Source: Cricetomys ansorgei (lineage: Eukaryota > Chordata > Mammalia > Rodentia > Nesomyidae). From it: 64,000 nucleotides of DNA. The translations under genes were made by a program, and so were the position numbers. Positions 43,101 to 50,054 of this stretch are shown here, piece by piece (position 1 is the stretch's first letter; each line of letters opens with the position of its first letter). The stretch spans positions 62,001 through 126,000 of the forward strand of contig JAMJFZ010001262.1 in NCBI GenBank assembly GCA_026225945.1, given 5' to 3'. The notes beneath the pieces were generated by a model. The model worked only from the letters and a program-made list of their open reading frames with translations. It was not told the DNA's origin and searched no databases.

Positions 43101-46100
43101 TCACCTTCATTTCCTTAGGTTGAGAGCTTATAACATCTGTTAAGAATAAGGATCTTGCTAACTTTTGTGCTATTCTTGACTCAAAGAGCAGCATTTTTTC
43201 TAAGCATATATTTGGTTATTATAACAGAAACAGTAATAGTCATATCTTACACTGATTAAGTCATTGCAAAAATAATAAAATATTTAAAAAAATACATCCC
43301 TTAAATTTAAAACTTCCTTACTGGATTTTCATGCTTTTATTCCACAAAACAGGGGTATCTTTTAAACATAGCATTGACATTCAGGAAGCACTTCCCAGAG
43401 GAAAAGTGGGGGAAAAAAAAAATCAAAAACGTGGCAAAATAAATGAGCATTTGCCAAACACAGGATAACAGAAGAGCAAGTGAGTAGAGGAAATCCATTC
43501 CATGAAGTGGGAACAGCACAGGCCAAAGTTTGAAAGAGCAGGAACTATACGCAGTTCAGATCCATTTCAAACATGCATCCTTGGAGCTAAGGGAAGGCCA
43601 GAGTCAGCAAACCAAAGCTGTGACCTGCGCATCTGTTTCTGTGTACTCGGTTGCTGCAGAACACAGCCACACTTACTGCTGGCTTAGGACATAAAACAGG
43701 TGTACAGTAATATTCATGAACCGCACCCAAACTTTACTAACTGCTTATAATAGTGTCCTGAAATGTGTATCTCCTCATGTGTTTACATTTCCTTCTAATA
43801 ACAATCCCAAAGGTTGTCACTATGTGCCCGAATCTGCAAGTACAGAAGGTACTAGGTGGTGAATGCAGAAGAAGAACATGAGTCTATCGGACTCTACATT
43901 GGGCAAATCGCCCGAATATTACCCTGAAGCTATTAAGGCATATTTGCATGAGTAGGATGTAGGATGAAGAATGGATTATAATTAAGATGCATGCAGAAAT
44001 ACTTGGAAGAAACAATGGTAAGAGAAACTTAGATAGCAAAGGCCATGATTAAATACAGATGAAGTCATGTCTTTACAGTGGAATTATTTATTGGATTGGT
44101 TGACTACCAATAGGATAAGAAAAGAGGTTTCTTTAAAAAGCAAATTCAATCAACTGTATTAATGAAGATTATTCAAAGATAGGAAACATGAAAAGAGCAG
44201 GATGAAAGAATGTTCAGTTTTACATGTGTGAAAAATCAGAATTATCAAAATCAATATTACAAATAGAAAGTGAAAAAGAAACATTATAATGTTAAAAAGC
44301 AAATTTTAGTATTTTTAAAATAAGTTATTACTTGTGTATCCAACTATTGAGCAACAAAAGAGAGAGAAAATTTTGGCTCAACTTAGAACTTTTTAATGTC
44401 AGGCAAGGTTCAAGTAACAGCTTTTGAAGTTTATACACATTGAAGGTATTCCAACAAAATTAGGTAGATGATACTCTAGAGAGGGTAAACTGGAATAAAC
44501 CATCTAGAGTCATTCTACATATCTAGCAACTCAAGAATAAAAGTCCATTAACATCAGGTTCAGGGTTATTCTTACCTCTAAAGTGTTTAACAGAGTTTGT
44601 GTTACATAGGTCTTCCCACTGGCAGTATGACCGTAAATAAAAATGGAGGGAAAGCTGAAATGATGTCTCTAGGAAAGAAAAGACAAGCTTCTGTAAGAAA
44701 CCATACGTGAACATTTACCAACTTGTAAGAAAGTTTTACTACTGCAGTATAATACTAAATCCAAGTTGTTTCAATGGTGCATATATGTAAACTCTTAATA
44801 TTCTGAATTTAAATTCAACTCAAAGTACTTTCTCTTATGAAATTATCTTGTAAAATTATATATGGCCGTTATATGCTATATATATGAATATATTTTCATT
44901 ATTATATGGGTTTCCACATACAAAGTCTTGTTTTCTAACTTTCTAAGAGATTTAAGAAAATTTTCAAGGATAATTTTGTCTACACTGTATTTTTATCTTA
45001 GTCTTTTTCAAAGAAACTAATGTCCTTGTAGGCTACAATTTCATTATACATTTTAATATTTGAAACTAAAACAATGCAACACAAGAGACATTTTTGAGGT
45101 CTTATTCCTAAGAATTAATAAAGAATACTTCTGAATTATGCATAATCATTTACCTTGGCATAAGGTTATTTTCCACATGCAAACCTCCTTGAAGAAAAGT
45201 ACTATTTTTGCTAAACATAATTTGTAGTAAGAACAAGGGTGAAAATCTTTTCTGTGATCTACTACTAAGACAGCACCGCCCATCATTATGTTCTGATAAA
45301 GCACTCCTCTTTTTGAGTTCTTTAGTTTGAAGTAAACTGGGTTTATCAAGTCCAGCAAAGGGCTGTATAGAGCGTAACCAATTATGTGCTTCAATAATAT
45401 GGGCAACTGTAATTGAAAGCACTGTAACTAGAAAACTACAGATGCAATTGACCTCTATCTTAACTAACGTGACCCTTTTTAGGTGGAGGGAGGTACTTTT
45501 CCACAGGTCACTTCAGACTCACATCCAACATTCAGCTGGATGAAAGTACATTTAAAAAGCAAACTAAATGGTTATTTGTATTTGCTCACCTCCCAGATAA
45601 GATCCAAATGCAATTAACTAGCACAATGCAAAAGGCACAGGAGAAAATGAATGCTATCCCCGCCTATGAGAAGGAATTTCTAGCTGTGTTCTTTCAGAGG
45701 GCAGTCTTTCCCCACTAGAACATCTTATCTACTAGTCAGGGAGAGAAACCAGGGTGAGACCTCTCCTAGCTTTTATAATTCTTGGAAAGCTGCAGGATTT
45801 TAAAGGCTCAAACACAGCATTATCCCATGTGCCCCTGACTTTATACCTCACTGCAACGCGTGAACCTGCATTGAATAAACACTCTGCAAACAGACTTCTT
45901 GCATAAACCCTGTTCAGTAGTAACTTGCAGAAGCTTACATACTCTTCAAGATTGGCCCGAGCACAAGGATCACCTCCCAACCCATGTCCTGTAGAGCAGG
46001 CCAGCCCTACATCTGCAACCTCCTTTGAAATAGACTGAGAAGTTTCTCTGGGTAAGTGCGGGACAGGTCTACAGCACCTTAACAGGTGCTGTTATGTTAA

Positions 46101-46284
46101 GGTCTACTACCTTAACATAAGAGGTCTACCACCTCGCAATTCACACACTACTCCCCCACACTGGAACAAACCAAGGACGCGTTCGGAATCTGGGGAAGTC
46201 TGACCACAATACCTCTCCAAACAGGGACTGCAAGGTGGATACTTGGGCCTCTCGACACAGCACCGTGTTCTCCAGGTGAGACAT
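14607..46284 (-). CDS. ORC5: ORC5, origin recognition complex subunit 5 (12 exons, C-terminal end outside window)
   Basis: ORC5 is an AAA+ family subunit of the six-protein origin recognition complex, which binds replication origins in the nucleus and loads MCM helicase with CDC6 and CDT1. Seen here: coding exons at 46213-46284, 44576-44668, 42246-42446, 38634-38708, 35174-35285, 30921-31051, 24586-24634, 24414-24504, 22356-22408, 20912-21024, 19501-19548 and 14607-14717 join in one frame of 383 codons. The product starts [20 protein letters not shown]. Walker A is GHTASGKT (residues 37-44). A Walker-B-like strand TVYIVLDKAE (Asp125) spans the exon 3/4 junction. The match to remembered human ORC5 is nearly collinear throughout. 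The human protein has 52 more residues, beginning ITSLVTLQ, which I could not find at 1-14606. The gene appears functional: no stops, frameshifts or broken splice sites. Differences from the human protein such as [13 protein letters not shown] in exon 3 are substitutions only. Confidence 0.97.
15382..15578 (-). mobile_element. B3 SINE
   Basis: On the plus strand the motifs CTGGAGTTACAGACAGTTGT and TTAACTGCTGAGC are the complement of the B2/B3 head. It is diverged, with a TGTGTATGCGTGTGCC-rich tail side. Confidence 0.8.
17712..17854 (-). mobile_element. B1 SINE
   Basis: Complement of B1: CAAGACAGGCTTTCTCTG, GACCAGGCTGGCCTCGAACT and GAGTGCTGGGACTAAAGGCG. It lies just after an A17 run at 17678-17694. 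Confidence 0.92.
18137..18300 (-). mobile_element. Diverged B1 SINE
   Basis: A T/G-rich tail complement, TTTTGAGACAGTCTCACTAC, then AACTCATAGGGATCTGTCTG. Internally rearranged relative to B1 consensus. Confidence 0.65.
18374..18520 (+). mobile_element. B1 SINE
   Basis: Contains CTTTAATCCCAGCACCTGAG, GAGGCCAGCCTGGTCTACAG and GAGAAACCCTGTCTTGAA. Inserted close to, and opposite to, the previous B1, so the intron RNA could pair between them. Confidence 0.93.
19501..19548 (-). CDS. ORC5: ORC5 coding exon 11 (residues 331-346)
   Basis: A 48-bp symmetric microexon-like exon encoding the very basic [16 protein letters not shown], identical to remembered human sequence. The acceptor is TTTATTGCAG and the donor GTATTT is weak. 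Skipping would be in frame and would delete 16 residues. An alternating purine-pyrimidine tract lies about 50-75 bp upstream in intron 10. Confidence 0.96.
19596..19625. repeat. Alternating purine-pyrimidine (GT/GC) tract
   Basis: About 29 bases of nearly unbroken alternating pattern including CGCGCGCGTGCGC, of the kind that adopts Z-DNA. It is in intron 10, about 50-75 bp before the exon 11 acceptor. Confidence 0.75.
20095..20390 (+). mobile_element. B4-like SINE with CA/CG-rich tail
   Basis: GGAGTTCAAGTGCACAGAGC, followed by a mixed body and a tail of CACACGCACGCGCGCACGTG and ACACACAC. Tail expansion explains the simple repeat at 20270-20380. Confidence 0.6.
20912..21024 (-). CDS. ORC5: ORC5 coding exon 10 (residues 293-330)
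   Basis: 113 bp encoding [20 protein letters not shown] through RTDRRFFLK. This is the start of the C-terminal region of ORC5 beyond the ATPase core. The acceptor is CTCTAG and the donor GTAATA. Confidence 0.96.
21238..21402 (+). mobile_element. B1 SINE
   Basis: GGTGGTGGCGCACACCTTTA, CACTTGGGAGGCAGAGGCAG, GCCAGCCTGGTCTACAGAGT and an A-rich AAACAAACAAAC tail. One of the best-preserved B1 copies in the window. Confidence 0.95.
22356..22408 (-). CDS. ORC5: ORC5 coding exon 9 (residues 275-292 plus one base)
   Basis: 53 bp encoding [18 protein letters not shown]. The acceptor follows a T10 run ending in AG; the donor GTATCA is weak. The reading frame is kept from exon 8 (AG plus T gives Ser) into exon 10 (G plus GT gives Gly). 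Confidence 0.95.
23004..23146 (-). mobile_element. Diverged B1 SINE
   Basis: Complement of a decayed B1, with AGAGTCTCACTAGGAGCC, TAGACCAGGTTGGCCAAG and CAGCATGTGCCACCATGAC. Confidence 0.65.
23878..23960 (+). mobile_element. B1 SINE, 3' fragment
   Basis: Only the right end is present: GTCTACAGAGTTCCAGGACA, CAGCAGAGAAACCCCGTCTC, then an A-rich tail. Confidence 0.85.
24414..24504 (-). CDS. ORC5: ORC5 coding exon 8 (residues 245-274 plus two bases)
   Basis: 91 bp if the first of two tandem acceptors is used. It reads [20 protein letters not shown] through YLREIS. The second acceptor, three bases later (exon start 24501), would change GEAGERD to GEGERD, removing one residue. The first agrees in length with the remembered human GEASERD. 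The donor is GTAATT. Confidence 0.93.
24505..24585 (-). other. ORC5 intron 7, 81 bp
   Basis: It has a GTAACT donor and an acceptor region TTTTCTCTTGAGAGTAGCAG. It is AT-rich with only a short pyrimidine tract and a tandem TAG/CAG acceptor. 81 bp is near the lower size limit for mammalian introns. Confidence 0.93.
24586..24634 (-). CDS. ORC5: ORC5 coding exon 7 (residues 229-244 plus one base)
   Basis: A 49-bp exon encoding [16 protein letters not shown]. The acceptor is AAATTCATAG, with little pyrimidine content, and the donor is GTAACT. It is separated from exon 8 by only 81 bp. Remembered human sequence has PVVKGE here, so one conservative change. Confidence 0.95.
25548..25866 (-). mobile_element. 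MaLR (MT/ORR1-type) LTR
   Basis: The plus strand is the complement of a rodent MaLR LTR: TTTCTATTAATGTGACAAAC (3' end), CATGGTAGGCAGCATGGCTG, TCAAAGCCCACCCCCAGTGA and GCTCCACCAACTGGGGTCCC, then CATTCAAACTAC near the 5' end. It is a solo LTR; no internal region seen. Confidence 0.82.
27225..27396 (-). mobile_element. Diverged B1/B4-like SINE
   Basis: AACTGGCCAAGAAGGCTACAC, GGCTGACCAGGGATCTAC and GATCACAGGCATCTGTCACC resemble the complement of a B1-related monomer. Low identity. Confidence 0.5.
29206..29370 (-). mobile_element. B1 SINE
   Basis: T-rich tail complement at 29210-29224, then CTGGCTGTCCTGGAACTC, GACCAGGCTGGCCTTGAACT and CAAGTGCTGGGATTAAAGGC. Well preserved and sense with respect to ORC5. 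Confidence 0.95.
29572..29725 (-). mobile_element. Diverged B1-related SINE
   Basis: GTTGAGACAGGGCCTCTCTC, GCTAGCCTGCTTGGCCAGCA and TCGGTGTTGGGTTATAAACG, resembling the B1-like part of a B4/proto-B1 in complement. Confidence 0.6.
30158..30355 (+). mobile_element. B4-like SINE fragment
   Basis: CCAGGTGTGGGTGCCACACAC, CTGTAGCCCAGTAATGAGG and AGGACACCCAACACCCTCAT resemble the 3' part of B4. It runs directly into the CA satellite, which probably grew from its tail. Confidence 0.6.
30358..30700. repeat. CA-rich satellite with recurring CATGTACAA
   Basis: About 340 bp of CACACA interrupted many times by ACATGTACAA and CTCACACATG. It is not a pure microsatellite but a compound one with a loose higher unit. 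On the transcribed strand of ORC5 it is UG-rich. The long frames through it (30308-30706 and others) are artefacts of the repeat. Confidence 0.92.
30921..31051 (-). CDS. ORC5: ORC5 coding exon 6 (residues 185-228)
   Basis: 131 bp encoding [20 protein letters not shown] through RDLKELRHL, helical AAA+ lid sequence. The donor is GTGAGT. A long CA/TG-rich satellite starts about 220 bp downstream in intron 6. Confidence 0.97.
31487..31698 (+). mobile_element. URR1-like nonautonomous hAT (Charlie-type) DNA transposon
   Basis: A 212-bp element with terminal inverted repeats: CAGTGGTTCCCAGCC on the left and GGTTGAGAACTG on the right. The interior GTTGTGACCCTTTAATACAG and ATAAAATTATTTTC matches the rodent URR1 family as I remember it. 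It is flanked by CCCTAAAC (31479-31486) and CCCTAAAT (31699-31706), an 8-bp target duplication with one change, as expected for hAT. Confidence 0.88.
32930..33850 (+). mobile_element. Ancient L1 (L1M/HAL1-like) ORF1 region fragment
   Basis: A-rich strand with phrases typical of old mammalian L1 ORF1: TATGCTCAAAAATATAAAG, GGTCAATATCAAGTGACATA and GAAGAAATAATGGCTGAAGA, then CATCATAATCTCTTCAAG. No intact frame. Ends are approximate. Confidence 0.55.
35174..35285 (-). CDS. ORC5: ORC5 coding exon 5 (residues 148-184 plus one base)
   Basis: 112 bp encoding [20 protein letters not shown] through YFPDYSI, then one base of the next codon. VTVIFLSE occupies the sensor-1 strand region of the AAA+ fold. 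The acceptor is TTTCTTTACAG and the donor GTAAGT. Together with exon 6 (243 bp) it keeps frame. Confidence 0.97.
35794..35961. repeat. 83-bp tandem duplication
   Basis: Two copies, each beginning GAGAAAA(A)CTA and ending GCTAAGTAAAAG. The offset is 83 at the start and 82 at the end, so one indel. Shared blocks include TGGCCACTA and GAATGCTAAGTAAAAG/TAATGCTAAGTAAAAG. Moderately diverged, so not recent. Confidence 0.85.
36555..36742 (-). mobile_element. B3/B4-like SINE
   Basis: GTGTGGAGGTCAGAGGACAAC and GCAGCAAGCACTCTAAACAT followed by TGAGCTGTTGTGCCAG correspond to the complement of a B3/B4 body and head. Confidence 0.7.
37408..37770 (+). mobile_element. MaLR (MT/ORR1-type) LTR
   Basis: TCTCCCATGGGCTCATGTAT, GGTCCTCAGTTGGTTTGCAG, TATGTCACTGGGCCAAGC, CCCACTTCCTGTTTCC, GTGTGGGATGAAATGTCACC, then TATCACAGCAACAGAGCAGC to the end near AACTAACACAC. 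The whole block order is that of a rodent MaLR LTR. Confidence 0.85.
38634..38708 (-). CDS. ORC5: ORC5 coding exon 4 (residues 123-147)
   Basis: 75 bp, phase 0 at both ends, encoding [19 protein letters not shown] followed by LRLQEL. Asp125 sits where the Walker B aspartate is expected, with Lys rather than Glu next to it, as in remembered human ORC5. The acceptor is TTTTTAAAG and the donor GTAAGT. Confidence 0.97.
40135..40176. repeat. (AC)21 microsatellite
   Basis: 42 bases of uninterrupted AC, transcribed as UG in ORC5 intron 3. Length suggests it is polymorphic. Confidence 0.97.
41190..41402 (+). mobile_element. B3-like SINE
   Basis: CTCAGAGGTTAAGAGGACTTG, then CTCAGCACCCGTATGGAAG, CTCTTCTGACCTCTGCAGGT and a tail ACACATAAAATAAATTTT. 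Its A-rich end directly abuts the minisatellite. Confidence 0.82.
41415..41676. repeat. 29-bp minisatellite, nine copies
   Basis: The unit GCAGACACTGCACACCCCAA plus GTATACTAG starts at 41415, 41444, 41473, 41502, 41531, 41560, 41589, 41618 and 41647. The base after CCCCAAG alternates T, A, T, A, T, A in copies 1-6, giving a 58-bp dimer, then T in the last three copies. Confidence 0.95.
42246..42446 (-). CDS. ORC5: ORC5 coding exon 3 (residues 56-122)
   Basis: 201 bp, the longest exon in the window. It encodes [12 protein letters not shown] through KDQTVYI and ends just before the Walker B aspartate. The acceptor is TTTTGTTTTCAG and the donor GTAAGT. The stretch [13 protein letters not shown] is the part least like the human protein, which fits a surface loop. 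Confidence 0.97.
42447..44575 (-). other. ORC5 intron 2
   Basis: 2129 bp. I see no SINE of good quality and no other recognised element; this is the least repeat-rich intron. A short frame at 43337-43687 shows nothing recognisable. Confidence 0.75.
44576..44668 (-). CDS. ORC5: ORC5 coding exon 2 (residues 25-55, Walker A)
   Basis: 93 bp, phase 0 at both ends. It encodes [20 protein letters not shown] and the next 11 residues, so it carries the whole ATP-binding P-loop. The acceptor is TTTCTTTCCTAG and the donor GTAAGA. Because it is symmetric, skipping it would keep frame but remove the nucleotide-binding loop. Confidence 0.97.
44669..46212 (-). other. ORC5 intron 1
   Basis: 1544 bp. Contains the inverted repeat near exon 1 and two unassigned minus-strand open frames (45732-45980 and 45150-45422). 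No SINEs recognised. Confidence 0.75.
46092..46120. repeat. 12-bp perfect inverted repeat in ORC5 intron 1
   Basis: TTATGTTAAGGT, a 5-base loop CTACT, then ACCTTAACATAA. It could form a hairpin in DNA or in the nascent transcript, 93 bases past the exon 1 donor. Confidence 0.85.
46213..46284 (-). CDS. ORC5: ORC5 coding exon 1 (residues 1-24)
   Basis: The ATG is the complement of 46282-46284, preceded by GCCGCCAAA, which places A at -3 in a good Kozak context. The exon encodes the N-terminus, ending SLFGE, and is followed by a GTATTG donor at 46207-46212. It lies at the edge of the CpG island. Reading on into intron 1 reaches a stop quickly, so the donor is needed. Confidence 0.96.
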
Positions 46285-46381
46285 TTTGGCGGCCACCACC
46301 CGAAACTGCCCGGCAGCCGGCAGCCAGTCAGCCGGCGGTCTATCACTCTGCGTATCCCACTCAACTCAACAGCCAACTTGC

Positions 46382-46540
46382 CTCCCGGAAGCCATAGAGA
46401 CCGGGCTGCGGGCGACGCCGGCGCGCCCTAGTGACGTCAGCGAGCCCGCGCAGCGTGCCAGCCCTCCTGCCGGAAGCCACAAAGACGGGGCTGTGGGCGG
46501 GGCCGGCGCGCCCACGTGACGTCACGGGCGCAGCGTAGGC
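46382..46540. repeat. 85-bp tandemly duplicated promoter module
   Basis: Two copies lie head to tail at an offset of exactly 85 bp. Copy 1 has CCGGAAG at 46385 and TGACGTCA at 46432; copy 2 has CCGGAAG at 46470 and TGACGTCA at 46517. Over the 55 aligned bases from ETS motif to CRE I count 8 differences and no gaps. Copy 2 also has the Sp1-like GGGCGGGGC and an E-box overlapping the CRE, where copy 1 has substitutions. The right part (CGCAGCGT) is shared with a small shift. Confidence 0.9.
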
Positions 46541-46581
46541 GCCGCTCTAGACGCTCACGGCGCCGGTTCTCAGTGGTCGGC

Positions 46582-46613
46582 GCCGTTTACCGGCCGTTTA
46601 CCTGCCGTTTACC
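46582..46613. repeat. Three 11-bp repeats (GCCGTTTACC) in the promoter
   Basis: GCCGTTTACC occurs at 46582, 46593 and 46604, one spacer base apart. On the other strand it reads GGTAAACGGC, which contains a forkhead-like GTAAAC core. Regulatory use is a guess. Confidence 0.75.
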
Positions 46614-46808
46614 TCGTCGGTATTCCGCGCTCCGGAGAGCCGTGCTGCTTCCACCCTAAAACTGGGTGACTGCGGGGCAGGGTCGGGATCTCGGGCACCT
46701 CACGACCCGCCTCGGCGCCCACCTCGGGTGGCTTCAGTTCCTGCCGGGAAGACACACGCGTGGAAGTCCCGAGAGCGATGACTGTTTCTAAGAAACGAGG
46801 CGTTTCCC

Positions 46809-46847
46809 TGGCGCGAAGATGGGAAATGGGTGACATTCGGCGCGAAA
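46809..46847. promoter_or_regulatory. Two E2F-like sites upstream of ORC5
   Basis: TGGCGCGAA at 46809 and GGCGCGAAA at 46839 both match the GCGCGAA core of E2F sites, which is consistent with cell-cycle control of replication genes. They lie about 530-560 bp upstream of the ATG, at the outer edge of the CpG island. No binding data are implied. Confidence 0.45.
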
Positions 46848-47799
46848 GGAAACTCCGGGACTAAATAAATTTAATTTTTGTTTGTGTTTGCAAGCTTGGA
46901 ACCAGATGTGGAAGTACTAGAGTGTTGATGAGGACAATCGGAGTAAAAATAACGCTATCTTTAGCATACGCCTGGAAAAATTCATGTTAAAAGAGAGGGA
47001 TTGGGTGTCCTGGAAAGATTTGATCTGGGGACATTGCCTCAACTATTTCTGGAACAACGTTGAGACATTGGGAGACTCTTTGAACCGTGCATTTAAGCTT
47101 CCTTATATACAAAATAAGGACAATGATAGGTTATTGTCAAGAATAAAAGATAATGTACATAGTGTCTGCTACACATAGATTTCATAGCCAGTGCAAAAAG
47201 ATAAAGAAGAGGCCCACTATGTATTGATGAAGAACACACCTACCTGTGAAGGAAATCTAATCGCTTCTCCAAAAAAGATGCTAGCGCTAACAAGTTCGCT
47301 TGCAAGGCTTCTGGGTGTAAGTCAGCTGTACACCATGGCAACTGACAACTATGAAGTACTTAGGAATAAAATGGATCAAATATATGTAAGACCTGCACAC
47401 GAAGAACTGTTCAAAAATTACTGAAAGAAATTAAAGAAGATATTTTTAAAAGCAACTGTACAGCGTTGTGAGAATATGTTAGTAAAAATTAACCTGGTTT
47501 TCTCAGACTGATAATGTAGATTCGATAAGGAAAAAAAAAAAAGACAAAAAAACCCGTAAGGTTTTGTTGTTGTTTGCTCATTTATTTTTGGTAGAAGTTG
47601 ATACACGTGCTAAAGATTCAACAGTTAATTCATGAAGAAAAGATACACTGATCACAAGCACATTAAAAGATGTTCAGGAACTGGGGATTGTTAACCCTGC
47701 AGGCTTGACTACCAGACTTTGGATCTCAGATGTTCATGTAGATGGCTCATGCTTATCCCATATGACCAAGCCATTTCACTTTTAGATTTGTTTAAAGGT

Positions 47800-48004
47800 T
47801 TTAAATTATTTTTGTGTGTGTGTGTGTGTTTATATCAGGGTATATGCAAGTTGAGTGCAGGTGCAATGGGGCTCAGAGGCAATGAATTCCTGTTATCAGA
47901 GTTGCAGGCAGTTGTGAATTGCTCTCATAGGTGCTGGGGACTAAACATGGGCCCTCTGGAAGAGCAGTTATTAGTTCTTAACTACTGAATCATCTCTCCA
48001 GCCT
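47800..48004 (-). mobile_element. B3 SINE
   Basis: GTTGCAGGCAGTTGTGAATTG, CTGGGGACTAAACATGGGCC and TGAATCATCTCTCCAGCC are the complement of a B2/B3 head. A GT run marks the tail side. Confidence 0.82.
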
Positions 48005-48302
48005 TCAATTCTAGATTCTTAAGACACTAAAATATGTACAAAGACCTTATCTGCATTATCTATCGTAGTTTTATTCGCAGTAGCCCCAAACCAGAAACAA
48101 CCCAAATTTCCTTAGGAAAATTGTAATTCATCATTCACATGATTTTCAGCAATAAAAATCATGAATCCATGTAACATCAATTTTATAAATCCACTAAATG
48201 GAAGAAGCCAGCAACACTCCCCCAGGAGAGTACAGTTGTCACCCCGAATGTGCAGGTTCCACATTGAGGTTGGATTCAGCCAACCTCAATCAAATACTCA
48301 CA

Positions 48303-48386
48303 GTGCATTGGAGTCATAGCTCACTAGTGGGCATGTGCTTAGTGTCTGTGAGGCTCTGGGTTTGATCTCCAGCATTTACACACATT
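48303..48386 (+). mobile_element. ID-like SINE
   Basis: ATAGCTCACTAGTGGGCATG, CTCTGGGTTTGATCTCCAGC: the tRNA-Ala/BC1-related ID monomer, diverged. Confidence 0.7.
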
Positions 48387-48687
48387 GTACTAGAGTAGAG
48401 ACTTTTATCAGTCCTTAAACAATGCTATATAACGACTATTTACAAAGTGTTTGCATTTTTATATATTAGTGTGAGTACTGTAGAGACGTTTAAAGTATAG
48501 AAGAGGATGTGTGGGTTATATGCAAATACTAGATCCTTTTGCATAAAGGACTTGAACATTCACGGGTTTTAGTATGTACAGGAGTGGTCATGAACCTTGT
48601 GAATTCTGAGGAGTGACTGTAGTATGTTCCCATTTTTATAAAACTCAGAAACATAAATTGTAATTTAAGTATACACTGGGTGTATGG

Positions 48688-48802
48688 TGTGATGGTTTGA
48701 AAATGATATGTCCCCCATTGCCTCAGGCATCTTGAATGCTTGGCCACCAACTGATGGTAATGAATTGGAGGTTTACAGGATATGGCCTTGGTGGAGTAGG
48801 TA
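48688..48802 (+). mobile_element. MaLR LTR, 5' fragment
   Basis: GTGTGATGGTTTGAAAATGA, CCCCCATTGCCTCAGGC and GGCCTTGGTGGAGTAGGTAT resemble the 5' end of MT-type LTRs. It stops abruptly where the next repeat unit starts. Confidence 0.7.
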
Positions 48803-48845
48803 TGTATTGAAGTTTATTTTTAGTTGTATTTAAAATATCATAAGC

Positions 48846-49735
48846 AGTCACACATCCTCCACATAAATCCAACACCTGCAGACAAAACAAAACTCTAAGA
48901 CGTAGGCAGCCCCTCACCCAACAACACACAAAACAGCCATTTTAAACATAACTAAAAATAAATTCTGCATCATTTACCCCCCTTCTATATAAGACAATCA
49001 AAAAAATTTACTTTATCTCTACAACACAATTTAATACTACACCAAAACTGTACAAGAGGAACAATCAGGAAGGTTACTAATGCACAGGACCCTTCAGTCT
49101 GTGCTTCCAATTGCTACTGAAGCTGCAACTTCACCAATGGCCTCTCATAATACCAGGCCTCAATTGTTCTCAATGACCACTTCATGCCTTCAAAACCAGT
49201 ACCACCTAGGTGACTCTTACAGTACCAACTTGTCTGTAGAAAGGTTCCCTTGTGGGGTGGTGTTCTCATCACCATAGCAGATGTGTCTTGTCAGGACCAC
49301 CTCACCAGTATCTGGACCACTTTAGACAGGTTTGCAGATCCGGAGTTTCTTTTTCTTCTTTGTCTCCATGTTGGATGTGACTGGCATGATGTCAGTGCTC
49401 CAGGTTGGTACACCACTTGGAGGGAACTACTGTGTAGGCTCATAAGGAAGACACGGAGGTATATTCACAGGTGTAAACCCTGCCAGGCCTCAGCAGAGAG
49501 AACAACTATCATGGCAAGTGCCATATTGGACAGTGGAACCCTGAGTGTCTAATCTCAGGTGCTTTATTCATCTCTAAACTCCCCAGGTGTTGTATTGATA
49601 ACATGTGTAGCAAGCAAACGTCTCCCACATAAAGCCAACATCTATGGACAATTCAAAACTCTAAGACCGAGGCAGCCCCAACAGTGCACAAAACAACCAT
49701 TTTAAACATAACTAAAAATAAACTACTTAAGTCTG
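48846..49735. repeat. Direct repeats of about 120 bp flanking about 640 bp
   Basis: The left copy (about 48846-48962) and right copy (about 49610-49735) share CACATAAA-CCAACA, CAAAACTCTAAGAC, GAGGCAGCCCC/TAGGCAGCCCC and CCATTTTAAACATAACTAAA with scattered changes. The enclosed segment is unrelated, with an open stretch at 49250-49552. This could be an LTR-like element whose family I do not recognise, or a segmental duplication. Confidence 0.75.
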
Positions 49736-50054
49736 TGCTACTGAAAAATTCTATTCCTATTGAGATTTATTTAAAATCATTCATTTAGATTAATATTTGT
49801 CTTATTTGCTGTTTGACATGTAAGCTTTCTCACCTACAATCACGTTTTTTTGATATTATACTATCTATATCCAAATTTAATTATCAAATGAATGGGGTCT
49901 GACTCTCAAATAATAGGATCATCACAGACTTATATTCTTAGCTGCCTATGCTTTCAGACTTGAACCTGTCCAGCTTTACCTGAAAAGCCTGAAATCAAAT
50001 ACACAAGGATAGTTCTGGGCCCTTGCCTTTTACAATTAACATTAAGCTATGCTG

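Larger units (their letters stand above)
46225..46780. promoter_or_regulatory. CpG-island promoter of ORC5
   Basis: This is the densest CpG and GC stretch of the window. It contains the first coding exon and no TATA box at a sensible distance, as is typical of housekeeping replication genes. It holds CCGGAAG (ETS-like), GGGCGGGGC (Sp1-like), TGACGTCA (CRE/ATF), CACGTG (E-box) and GGCGCGCC motifs. Transcription must run leftward for ORC5. CpG-island promoters are often bidirectional, but I see no gene to the right. The start site itself cannot be placed from sequence. Confidence 0.85.

Noticed and set aside
47191..47424. 77-codon plus-strand frame just upstream of the promoter, possible divergent gene
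   Set aside because: The preceding frame (46984-47178) is not joined by plausible splice sites and neither resembles a known protein. A divergent noncoding transcript is possible but not shown.
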